Position numbers and translations under genes: made by a program
Part shown: positions 25,825-33,531 of the stretch, piece after piece
Layout of the letters: each line of letters starts with the position of its first letter
How positions within the stretch are numbered: position 1 is the first letter of the stretch
Assembly: GCA_900555635.1 (NCBI GenBank)
Contig: USLU01000004.1
Span: 1-64,000 of the forward strand
Length of the DNA stretch: 64,000 nucleotides
Direction of reading: 5' to 3'
From: an uncultured Bacteroides sp.
GTDB lineage: Bacteria; Bacteroidota; Bacteroidia; Bacteroidales; Bacteroidaceae
The notes under the pieces: generated by a model
Told to the model about the DNA's origin: nothing
Seen by the model: only the letters and a program-made list of their open reading frames with translations
The model's database searches: none

Positions 25825-26964
25825 ATGAATAGAATAGCTAATCCTTTTTTAGTTTATGGGTATATCTCACCTGAGTATTTTTGTGACCGACAGGAAGAAA
25901 CGCAGAAGCTGATTTCCGCTTTAAAAAACGGGCGGCACATAACCCTTATGAGCCCTCGTCGTATGGGCAAAACAGGCTTAATAAAAAATGCCTTCTACCA
26001 TATCCAGCAACAAGAGGCTGAGGCTGCATGCTTTTATATGGATATTTTCTCCACCACTAATCTGAATGATTTTATCATCCTGTTCGGGCAAACTGTTATC
26101 GGAAAACTTGATACTCTCCCACAAAAGGCGTTGACCACACTTACCGGCTTTTTCAAAAGTTGCCGCCTTATCTATTCCAATGATCCGTTGAATGGAACAC
26201 CGCAAGTCACGCTTGACTTTCAACCAGCTCAAGCACAGGCTACTCTTAAAGAAATCTTTGATTATCTGGAACATTCGGGTAAAGAGTGCTATATTGCCAT
26301 TGACGAGTTTCAACAAATCACCGAATATCCTGAAAAAGGGGTAGAGGGATTATTACGCTCTTACATCCAATTCCTTCCTCATGTACATTTCATCTTCTCA
26401 GGTAGCAAGCAGCATATTATGAATGATATCTTCTCCTCTGCTAAACGTCCCTTCTATCGAAGTACAGAAAAAATGAGCCTTCAGCCCATACCTGCACAAT
26501 ATTATTTCCCCTTTGCCCATGATTGGATGAAGCAAGGAGGAAAACAATTAGATGAATCTCTATTTATGCAAATATATGAACGATATGAAGGACATACATG
26601 GTATGTACAATACATTTTAAACCGTCTTTATGAGCAAAGCAACCCATTGATTGATGAGAAAACAGTGGAAACATGCCTAAAAGACATCATCCTGTCAGAA
26701 GTAGACTCTTATCAGCAACTTTACGGTATGTTGACTGAAAATCAGTCTTCCCTATTGCGTGCCATTGCGAGAGAAAGGATAGTTACAAGTATCAATAGCG
26801 GCGCATTTATCAGCAAATACAAACTTAAAGGCAGCAGTAGCATTAATGCAGCTCTCAAAGTTCTGATAAATAAAGAATATGTATATAAGTCCGATAAAGG
26901 ATACCAAGTGTACGACCGCTTCATGGACCTTTGGTTACAGACATTGCCCTACAACAATGTCTGA
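25825..26964 (+). CDS. P-loop AAA-type ATPase of the archaeal-ATPase-like family
   Basis: A 379-residue cytoplasmic protein opening with NPFLVYGYISPEYFCDRQEE, then a Walker A SPRRMGKTGL (about residues 44-53) and a Walker B-like CYIAIDEFQQI (about 155), followed by a sensor-type FIFSGSKQHIM. The C-terminal 90 residues look like a winged helix (INAALKVLINKEYVY). These ATPases are abundant and often multi-copy in Bacteroidetes; their role is not established, with defence or DNA-linked functions proposed by analogy with STAND/AAA proteins. The palindrome just upstream could be its operator or part of a mobile unit. No partner gene is evident. Confidence 0.85.
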   Translation: MNRIANPFLVYGYISPEYFCDRQEETQKLISALKNGRHITLMSPRRMGKTGLIKNAFYHIQQQEAEAACFYMDIFSTTNLNDFIILFGQTVIGKLDTLPQKALTTLTGFFKSCRLIYSNDPLNGTPQVTLDFQPAQAQATLKEIFDYLEHSGKECYIAIDEFQQITEYPEKGVEGLLRSYIQFLPHVHFIFSGSKQHIMNDIFSSAKRPFYRSTEKMSLQPIPAQYYFPFAHDWMKQGGKQLDESLFMQIYERYEGHTWYVQYILNRLYEQSNPLIDEKTVETCLKDIILSEVDSYQQLYGMLTENQSSLLRAIARERIVTSINSGAFISKYKLKGSSSINAALKVLINKEYVYKSDKGYQVYDRFMDLWLQTLPYNNV

Positions 26965-27027
26965 AAAATCAACATAATTGTCAGCCATACTGACATATAA
27001 CATAGCATTCAATCCTGTGAGCAGGAA

Positions 27028-27036
27028 TACTTTTGC
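27028..27036 (+). promoter_or_regulatory. predicted -7 box of the PAP2 gene
   Basis: TACTTTTGC, a full consensus match, 23 bp before the ATG at 27060. Confidence 0.6.
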
Positions 27037-27059
27037 ATCTAAATTATTCAAACTAATTT

Positions 27060-27827
27060 ATGATGAGAAAAGTATTCCTACTCTTTTTTTCGATCTTGCT
27101 ACTTAATGTTAATGCACAAACAACCCATGAAACTTTGGCAATAGACAGCATGCCCTCGTTGACCGCCGAGTACAAATTTCAATATAAACAGTTGATCCTT
27201 CCTACCTCCATGCTTCTTATTGGTTATTTAGGCGTAAAGAACGGATGGTTGCAAAAGGTAAATCGAGAAGTAAGAAATACGTTCCGCCATCACTCCAATA
27301 CTGAATCAGCAGATAACTATTTGCAATATCTTCCTCTTGTATGTGATTATGGTTTATCCGCTTTAGGAGTAAAAGCTAAACATAACTACGGAGACCGTAC
27401 CATAGCCTTAGCAACATCTTATCTCTCCCTTGCAATCATCACAAATGGTTTAAAACTCTCTGTAGACGCTCCGCGTCCATCCAGTTCTGCAAAAAACTCT
27501 TTCCCATCCGGGCATACAGCTACAGCATTCATGGGAGCTGAAATCATACGTCAGGAGTACAAAGACAGTTCTCCTCTATACGGCATTGCAGCCTATACCT
27601 TCGCCACCGGCATAGGATATGCCCGTATCTATAACGATCGGCATTGGTTTACAGATGTACTTGCCGGAGCAGGGGTCGGTATATTGAGTGCCCGTATAGG
27701 TTACTGGCTGCTTCCATATACCAAGAAGATTTTTCGACAACGCAAAAGCAGTAAAGGCATAGCACTGATTGCTCCTTTCTATGGTAACTCACAAGGAGGA
27801 ATAACCTTTACAGCGATACTTCCTTAA
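27060..27827 (+). CDS. PAP2-family membrane phosphatase
   Basis: A 255-residue exported/membrane protein with the three PAP2 catalytic motifs: KLSVDAPRP, FPSGHTATAF (catalytic His) and RIYNDRHWFTDV (second His). Signal peptide ends NVNAQ; several hydrophobic helices follow. Relatives dephosphorylate lipid phosphates, such as undecaprenyl pyrophosphate or lipid A phosphates, on the periplasmic face; which substrate applies here is unknown. A second ATG follows the first at once (27063). It has its own promoter and a separate promoter drives the next gene. Confidence 0.9.
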   Translation: MMRKVFLLFFSILLLNVNAQTTHETLAIDSMPSLTAEYKFQYKQLILPTSMLLIGYLGVKNGWLQKVNREVRNTFRHHSNTESADNYLQYLPLVCDYGLSALGVKAKHNYGDRTIALATSYLSLAIITNGLKLSVDAPRPSSSAKNSFPSGHTATAFMGAEIIRQEYKDSSPLYGIAAYTFATGIGYARIYNDRHWFTDVLAGAGVGILSARIGYWLLPYTKKIFRQRKSSKGIALIAPFYGNSQGGITFTAILP

Positions 27828-27910
27828 GGAAATACTGACGGTGTAGACATAATCAACATATCTGTCTATTATTTCGACGGATTATTTAATTAACCTCCAT
27901 ACAATAAATT

Positions 27911-27919
27911 TACATTTGC
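27911..27919 (+). promoter_or_regulatory. predicted -7 box before the TolB-like gene
   Basis: TACATTTGC, a full consensus match, 19 bp before the ATG at 27939. Confidence 0.6.
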
Positions 27920-27938
27920 ATCCCAAAAAAGAACAATA

Positions 27939-28922
27939 ATGACACACAAAAAAGCACCAATTGTATGGGCATTGTCCACTCTATTCTTTTATCCTTTATA
28001 TGCACAGAAAATAGATTATTCCATCGTCTCCGTCTCCGAAGAAACAGGTATCGAGTTTAGACAAGTGACTACCCCCAATGATTATGTCTGCATGCCAAGC
28101 GTAAAGCGCACTGCTGGAAAAATCAATTGGATATCAAACCGTATCATAGCCATCTCACCCGATGGAAGTAACATCGCCTATCTTTCTTATAGAAATAACA
28201 CAACTAACATATTTATCAAAGATATTGAAAAGCAAGGTAGTTCTATACAAAGAACAAAGCGGTCCAACGTACTAGATTTTTCTTTCTCACCTGATGGAAA
28301 GTTTATCTGCTTCTCCGAAGCTATTGGTAAGACTAATCAAATCTTCCAAACAAGTGCCACTGATGGGTATGTATGTCGGCAAATAACCAATGGCAACCAA
28401 GATTACTCCCCAGTCTATTCCCCCAAGATGAAACAAATATTCTTTGCACGCCAAGAAAAGAATAGTGTCAGTATCTGGAGTTATAATATTGAAAATAACT
28501 TCCTTGCCAGTTATTCCAACGGCATGAACCCTTATCCGCTACTGAGTGACGGTGCATTCGTTTGTACACGTACCAATGCCGATGGTAGAAGTGAGATATG
28601 GAAAGTCAATGCAACTACCGGCGTAGAAGAGTGTATCATATCTGATATTGAACGCAGCTTTACTTCACCAATGCTGTCTCCTGATGGAAAATGGATATTA
28701 CTCATAGGTAGCAGTAAAATTCCAAGAGGAAATTCCAATTACTTGAATACTGATATCTTTGTAGCAAGACCTGACGGCACAAATTTACTACAGCTAACCT
28801 ATCATGCAGCAGACGACCTGAGTCCTGCGTGGAGTAAAGACGGAAAATATATCTACTTCATCTCACAACGTGGGGATGCAAACGGCACAGCCAATATCTG
28901 GAGAATGAAATTCAATTACTAA
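27939..28922 (+). CDS. exported TolB-like beta-propeller protein
   Basis: A 327-residue exported protein with repeated WD40-like/PD40 blades: ISPDGSNIAYLSY, FSFSPDGKFICFSE, YSPVYSPKMKQIFFAR, LSPDGKWILLIGS and SPAWSKDGKYIYFIS. A signal peptide is present (to about residue 22). Such propellers mediate protein contact in the periplasm; no enzyme motif is visible. It lies 19 bp before an outer membrane barrel gene and probably shares its transcript, suggesting a small envelope-protein operon 27939-30151. Confidence 0.82.
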   Translation: MTHKKAPIVWALSTLFFYPLYAQKIDYSIVSVSEETGIEFRQVTTPNDYVCMPSVKRTAGKINWISNRIIAISPDGSNIAYLSYRNNTTNIFIKDIEKQGSSIQRTKRSNVLDFSFSPDGKFICFSEAIGKTNQIFQTSATDGYVCRQITNGNQDYSPVYSPKMKQIFFARQEKNSVSIWSYNIENNFLASYSNGMNPYPLLSDGAFVCTRTNADGRSEIWKVNATTGVEECIISDIERSFTSPMLSPDGKWILLIGSSKIPRGNSNYLNTDIFVARPDGTNLLQLTYHAADDLSPAWSKDGKYIYFISQRGDANGTANIWRMKFNY

Positions 28923-28941
28923 TTTTTTAATAAAGAATGTT

Positions 28942-29649
28942 ATGAGTAAAATTAAAATGTTTTTAGTAGTCTGCTTATTAGGTATAGCTGCTACTACTTC
29001 TGCACAATTCGCAAATTCAAAAGGCTCTTCTTCTAACAATGGCAAGGCGGATGGATGGCAAGGAATAAGAGTGTCCTATCATCCGATGAGTTTAATACCA
29101 GATGAAGGGGATAACCTTGGATTAACAGGATTCTCTGCCGGTTACGTAAAAGGATTTGCTTTATCTCAGGATACTCCCATATTTTTAGAAGTAGGAGCTA
29201 ATCTGCTATGGGCTTCCAAAGATTTAACTGATGATTTAGGATTAGATGACGATTATGACTATGAAGACATGGATATATCTGCGAAGTTGAATATGTTTTC
29301 TCTCAACATCCCCGTCAACTTCGGATATAAGTATACAGTGAATGATAACTTCTCCATATCTCCTTACGTAGGAGTAAATTTCAGAATAAATGCTATTGGT
29401 AAAATAAAACTAAAAGTAGAATATGAAGGGGAAAGTGTTAGCGAGAGTTATGACGTTTTCAGTAAAGATGATATGGAGAAAACGGAGATGGGAGATACAT
29501 GGAAAAGATTTCAAGCCGGCTGGCAAGTTGGCGTAGCCTTCAACATCAACAAATTCACTTTGGCTGCAAGCTATGAAAGAGATTTCACAGAAATAAGTAA
29601 GAAAGTCAAAGTATCCATGCCATCAATCTCATTAGGTTATAATTTCTAA
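28942..29649 (+). CDS. outer membrane beta-barrel protein
   Basis: A 235-residue protein with signal peptide ending TTSAQ, a short Ser/Asn linker and alternating amphipathic strands ending in SISLGYNF, a C-terminal aromatic typical of barrels assembled by BAM. The segment FSISPYVGVNFRINAIGK matches the outer membrane protein beta-barrel domain style. An acidic loop (DDLGLDDDYDYEDMD) faces out or binds cations. Function unknown. It sits 11 bp before a lipoprotein gene. Confidence 0.85.
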   Translation: MSKIKMFLVVCLLGIAATTSAQFANSKGSSSNNGKADGWQGIRVSYHPMSLIPDEGDNLGLTGFSAGYVKGFALSQDTPIFLEVGANLLWASKDLTDDLGLDDDYDYEDMDISAKLNMFSLNIPVNFGYKYTVNDNFSISPYVGVNFRINAIGKIKLKVEYEGESVSESYDVFSKDDMEKTEMGDTWKRFQAGWQVGVAFNINKFTLAASYERDFTEISKKVKVSMPSISLGYNF

Positions 29650-29660
29650 TACAATATATA

Positions 29661-30038
29661 ATGAAGACATTTAAAACACTGACTACATTACTAATGGTCA
29701 TAATTAGCCTAGGCATAACTTCTTGTGGCAATGATGATAATGAAGACGGAAGTTCTAGCTCAGCATCCATAATAGGCACTTGGCAAAGTAAAGATGGTAA
29801 TAATTTCATTATTACACTTAGGCTTAATAATAATGGTTCATTTACGATGACTGAAAAAGAAAATTATCAAGGAGAATGGGAATCTTATACCAGTCGCGGA
29901 GAATACAAATATGAAGATGACATCTTGACCTTCTACGAAGATGGAGATGTATACAGCTATACCATTATATCGATTACTTCAAAAATAATGAAACTTGAAG
30001 ATGATGAAGGAGATACCATCACATTCAACAAGATATAG
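29661..30038 (+). CDS. small lipocalin-like lipoprotein
   Basis: A 125-residue lipoprotein (signal ending GITSCGNDDNEDGSSS). The body IIGTWQSKDGNNFIITLRLN ... YKYEDDILTFYEDGDVYSY has the GTW start and beta-meander seen in lipocalin_4/DUF-type lipoproteins common in Bacteroides. The acidic stretch after Cys fits a surface-export signal. Role unknown; co-transcribed with the barrel gene. Confidence 0.8.
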   Translation: MKTFKTLTTLLMVIISLGITSCGNDDNEDGSSSSASIIGTWQSKDGNNFIITLRLNNNGSFTMTEKENYQGEWESYTSRGEYKYEDDILTFYEDGDVYSYTIISITSKIMKLEDDEGDTITFNKI

Positions 30039-30040
30039 CA

Positions 30041-30151
30041 ATGACTATCAATAAGTACAAACTTCGCGCTATCGGCTATAAGTTAATAGAAGTACTATTG
30101 TATTTGATAATAGTAATTCTGATATGCTTAATTTCGAAGGTTAGTACTTAG
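30041..30151 (+). CDS. possible 36-residue membrane microprotein
   Basis: An ATG two bases after the lipoprotein stop opens MTINKYKLRAIGYKLIEV followed by a clear hydrophobic helix LLYLIIVILICLIS and stop. A positively charged N-terminus and a single membrane span are what a real small membrane protein would show. No strong ribosome-binding sequence is visible, but coupling to the preceding stop could supply translation. Confidence 0.4.
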   Translation: MTINKYKLRAIGYKLIEVLLYLIIVILICLISKVST

Positions 30152-30455
30152 TTAGTCAATATATATCTAAAACATAATAGGAATACTTTTCTCGTAAATG
30201 GAACGTATAAAGTTCACGGAGAAACAGTATTCCTATTATTAACTTAAAAAGTTGCATAAGATTACTAATCTGAAATATAAGAATTATATGATAGCATGTT
30301 TTATTTTAACTCTACCTTCTATTTTCTCATTGAATGAGATATCAGTACAAGAATGATGAAGAGGAAGAATATATATCAACTAAACTTAAAGCAAATCTTT
30401 CAAGATTACGTGCTTACATCTCGTTCCGGTTTTAATAGAATGTGATATACCATAC
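30152..30455. other. 304-bp gap with one composite hairpin
   Basis: Arms AATAGGAATAC (30176) and GTATTCCTATT (30227-30237) enclose smaller stems CTC/GAG and GAAC/GTTC, likely a terminator for the plus-strand operon although no T-run follows. The remaining 220 bases show no gene or repeat I can support. Confidence 0.6.
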
Positions 30456-30788
30456 TTATTTATCCACAACTTTCAAGATGATTGAATGTTCTTCATTCAG
30501 ATATTCTTTCAAATCTTGTTCACTGACTTCTATTCCCACGATATAACGTGGAGAAGGGACAGTGTACATTTCTTTTCCCTGTTCGTTCTCCAAATACACT
30601 TCCTGTAAGAAATTATAATCCAAGACTTCGGATATCTTGATAAGTAAATCCGTATCGATACTCTTCCGATTGAAGATATCATATACAGTGGGACGAGTAC
30701 GATGAATGCGGTCAGCAAACTCAGCAATGCTTAGTGAACTTTCTTCAAGTTTGCAACGGATAATACTGCCAATATGAATGTTTTTCAT
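30456..30788 (-). CDS. XRE-type helix-turn-helix regulator
   Basis: A 110-residue DNA-binding protein. Residues about 6-62 form the HTH (IAEFADRIHRTRPTVYDIFN, DTDLLIKISEVLDYNF). The C-terminal 45 residues (PSPRYIVGIEVSEQDLKEY) are unassigned. It could be an antitoxin-like or phage-type regulator, but no toxin gene adjoins it. It is preceded on the same strand by a large structured element (30823-30971) that probably controls it or acts as a separate RNA. Confidence 0.8.
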   Translation of the reverse strand: MKNIHIGSIIRCKLEESSLSIAEFADRIHRTRPTVYDIFNRKSIDTDLLIKISEVLDYNFLQEVYLENEQGKEMYTVPSPRYIVGIEVSEQDLKEYLNEEHSIILKVVDK

Positions 30789-30822
30789 TGTGTGTACCCT
30801 CTTTCTTTATTAGCGTGTAAGC

Positions 30823-30971
30823 AAAAAAAATACGTGGACAATTCTCATTCGCTTATAGAGGTCTTCGCAATACCAACGCAAACAAACAAGAAAAGCCCAC
30901 GTAGATACACTACGTGAGCGTTGCTCTCTTGTTCTTGTTTGCGAATAAAAAGTTGCGAAGTTTCTATAAGC
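30823..30971 (-). ncRNA. candidate structured RNA/attenuator upstream of the XRE gene
   Basis: On the minus strand an outer stem CTTATAG...CTTCGCAA (30971-30953) pairs with TTGCGAAG...CTATAAG (30870-30851). Inside, CGCAAAC pairs with GTTTGCG, and a 10-bp hairpin with a 5-base loop has arms GCTCACGTAG / CTACGTGGGC, including a U-G pair that only works on the minus-strand RNA. About 20 bases later CCACGTA is followed at once by eight T's (30823-30830); CCACGTA is complementary to the TACGTGG in the inner hairpin, so an alternative terminator-like pairing exists. No known family was recognised. Confidence 0.55.
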
Positions 30972-31210
30972 AAGAACGAAGCTAACGCTTCTTTATCAAT
31001 ATGTTATATCAATATACTATTCTAAATGCAATTACTCTTATTTTATTTAATTAATACTCTGATACAAAGTTACTAAATTCACTATGAAATTCAAAAAAAC
31101 AATTGAATATTTACTCTCATCTTGATTTAGAACTAGTAGAGGCGGAATAAATATCTTACCTAGGGGCGCCCTAAGTTGCTTAAACTATCTTTTATTAGTT
31201 CAAAAGAATA
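30972..31210. other. gap downstream of the M3 peptidase
   Basis: A/T-rich; the only structure seen is a short TAGGG/CCCTA hairpin at 31161-31173. No gene is supported. Confidence 0.5.
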
Positions 31211-33322
31211 TTATTTCAATCCTCTATTCTCCAACAACGGTTCAATCCCCGGTTTCTTGCCACGGAAGTTAACATACATATCCATTGCATCGTCAATACC
31301 GCCCGGAGTAAGGACGAATTTACGGAACTTATCGGCATACTCTTGATTAAAGAGGTCGCCACTCTCTACAAATGCCTGGAAAGCATCGGAATCGAGAACC
31401 TCTGCCCAAATATAGCTATAATAACCGGCAGTATAACCACCCCCCATTGTATGATTGAAGTAAGTAGTACGATAACGGGAAGGTATCTGTTTCAAAGCAC
31501 CACGCTTGCCCAAAGCATCAGCCTCGAACTTCATAACATCCATAGTTTCGGGTACTTCTTTTAGCACATGGTAGTCCATATCGAGCAGAGAAGCGGCGGT
31601 ATATTCGGCTGTGGCAAATCCTTGACCGTATTTTCCGCTCTTATCGAGTTTCTCTATCAATTCAGCAGGAATAACTTCACCAGTCTGGTAATGCTTAGCA
31701 TATACTTTCAGCACCTCGGGTTCGAAAACCCAATGTTCCATGATTTGAGAAGGTAACTCCACGAAGTCGCGTGGCACACCAGCAACACCATAATAGTGTA
31801 CATCCTTAAACAGGTTATGCAGAGCATGACCGAATTCGTGGAAGAAAGTATTAGCTTCATCAGCACTCAGCAAGGCAGGTTGTCCTTCGGAGGGCTTGGT
31901 AAAGTTGCAAACAATGGTAACTACAGGAGCAACCTTCTTACCATCCTTATACGTCTGCGAACGGTAAGTACCACACCATGCTCCACCACGCTTGCTGGCA
32001 CGAGGGAAGAAGTCCATATAAAGTACACCCAAGTGAGTACCGTCCTTATCTTTACACTCAAACGCCTGTGCTTCAGGGTGAGGAAGAGGAACATTAGTCA
32101 ACGGTGAGAAACTGATGCCATAGAGTTTCTGACATACATAGAAAATACCGTCACGCACATTGTCAAGTTTCAAGTAAGGACGAATCTGGTTCTCATCGAG
32201 GTCGAACTTCGCCTTACGGGCACGGTCGGCATAGTAGCGCCAGTCCCAACCTTCGGCGGTAAAGTTCTTGCCATCCTTCTTTATTTCAGCATTGATATCT
32301 GCCAATTCCTCTTTGGCTTTAGTCAAAGTCGGAGCCCAAATCTGATCGAGCAGATCATATACTGCAGCCGAGTTTTTCGACATACGTTCTTCGAGAACAA
32401 AGGAAGCATAATCTTCGTAGCCCATCAATTTTGCTTTTTCAAGGCGAGCTTTAACAAGTTTACGAACTACCTCTTTGTTATCGTTGGCATTTCCATTGTT
32501 ACCACGGTTGATATAGCCCTTGAATATCTTTTCACGCAATTCTCGGTTATCGGCATATTGTAAGAAAGGCATTACACTGGGGTTTTGAAGGGTAAATACC
32601 CACTTACCTTCCAAACTGTCTTTCAGAGCTTGCTCGGCAGCTGCGGCAATCAAGGCCTCAGGCAGTCCTGCCAGGTCTTCTTTCTTATCAATAACCAGTT
32701 TGAAAGCATTGGTTTCCTTCAACATATTCTGTCCGAAAGTGAGTTGCAACATTGCTATTTCGCTGTTCAATTCACGAAGTTTCTTCTGACCTTCAGCATC
32801 CAGATTGGCGCCACCACGCACAAAATCCTTATATGTCTCTTCGAGCAATTTCTTCTGCTCTTTATCAAGATTGAACTTGTCCTGATTATCATAAACTTCC
32901 TTCACACGGGCAAAGAGCTTCGGATTCAGGTTTATGTCATCACTGTGTTTGGATTGCAACGGCGAGAGTTCTTTACTCAACGCTTGCATTTCATCGTTGG
33001 TATTGGCACTGTTCAATCCGCCAAAAACAGTTCGAACCTTACGGTACAGTTCCCCACTTTGGTCTAAAGCCACAATCGTGTTCTCAAAATTGGGTGCCTC
33101 AGGATTATTGACGATTGCTTCAATCTCTTTCATCTCCTCCTCCATACCTTTCAGGAAAGCAGGCTTGTAATGTTCTACCTTGATCTGGTCGAAAGGAGGG
33201 ACCTGATACGGGGTTGTGTACTCACTCAAAAGAGGATTACCGGATGCATCTCCACTCTTCTGTTGCGATGCACATCCTCCCAAAATAGCGGCGATGGCTA
33301 CTGTCATCATAATTTTCTTCAT
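31211..33322 (-). CDS. dcp: M3-family peptidyl-dipeptidase (Dcp-like) lipoprotein
   Basis: A 703-residue zinc metallopeptidase. The lipoprotein signal ends ILGGCASQQ. The zinc site is FFHEFGHALH (HEFGH at 495-499), with the third ligand Glu expected about 25 residues on (VELPSQIMEHWVFEP). The GGGYTAGYYSYIWAEVLDSDAF segment near the end is a hallmark of the oligopeptidase A/Dcp family. It trims dipeptides from peptide C-termini, here in the periplasm or membrane-tethered. It has its own promoter (33361-33369) and is not part of the glycan cluster. Confidence 0.93.
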   Translation of the reverse strand: MKKIMMTVAIAAILGGCASQQKSGDASGNPLLSEYTTPYQVPPFDQIKVEHYKPAFLKGMEEEMKEIEAIVNNPEAPNFENTIVALDQSGELYRKVRTVFGGLNSANTNDEMQALSKELSPLQSKHSDDINLNPKLFARVKEVYDNQDKFNLDKEQKKLLEETYKDFVRGGANLDAEGQKKLRELNSEIAMLQLTFGQNMLKETNAFKLVIDKKEDLAGLPEALIAAAAEQALKDSLEGKWVFTLQNPSVMPFLQYADNRELREKIFKGYINRGNNGNANDNKEVVRKLVKARLEKAKLMGYEDYASFVLEERMSKNSAAVYDLLDQIWAPTLTKAKEELADINAEIKKDGKNFTAEGWDWRYYADRARKAKFDLDENQIRPYLKLDNVRDGIFYVCQKLYGISFSPLTNVPLPHPEAQAFECKDKDGTHLGVLYMDFFPRASKRGGAWCGTYRSQTYKDGKKVAPVVTIVCNFTKPSEGQPALLSADEANTFFHEFGHALHNLFKDVHYYGVAGVPRDFVELPSQIMEHWVFEPEVLKVYAKHYQTGEVIPAELIEKLDKSGKYGQGFATAEYTAASLLDMDYHVLKEVPETMDVMKFEADALGKRGALKQIPSRYRTTYFNHTMGGGYTAGYYSYIWAEVLDSDAFQAFVESGDLFNQEYADKFRKFVLTPGGIDDAMDMYVNFRGKKPGIEPLLENRGLK

Positions 33323-33360
33323 AAATGTCTATCTATTTTATGTTGTAAATAGGTATGGTT

Positions 33361-33369
33361 ACAAAGATA
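33361..33369 (-). promoter_or_regulatory. predicted -7 box of the M3 peptidase gene
   Basis: Minus-strand TATCTTTGT, consensus match, 38 bp before the ATG. Confidence 0.55.
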
Positions 33370-33423
33370 ATGGGTTTTTCTTCGTCTGCTAAATATATTT
33401 TCAACTTTATTATTTACATATAT

Positions 33424-33466
33424 ACAAGAAGGGTGCAATCTCCCGATTACACCCCTCCTCCTTCTT
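33424..33466 (-). terminator. predicted terminator after the GH3 gene
   Basis: Stem GGGTGCAATC / GATTACACCC with a 4-base loop, flanked by AAGAAG / CTTCTT, lies 66 bp or more downstream of the GH3 stop on the minus strand. Confidence 0.55.
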
Positions 33467-33531
33467 TTACACAATCTTTGATAATAACTAATGAAAAGAA
33501 AAAAACTTATTACTTGACAATTAGTTCTTTA

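Noticed and set aside
30456..30788. XRE gene as half of a toxin-antitoxin pair
   Set aside because: No toxin-sized gene lies next to it on the same strand; its neighbours are a structured RNA-like element and a long gap.
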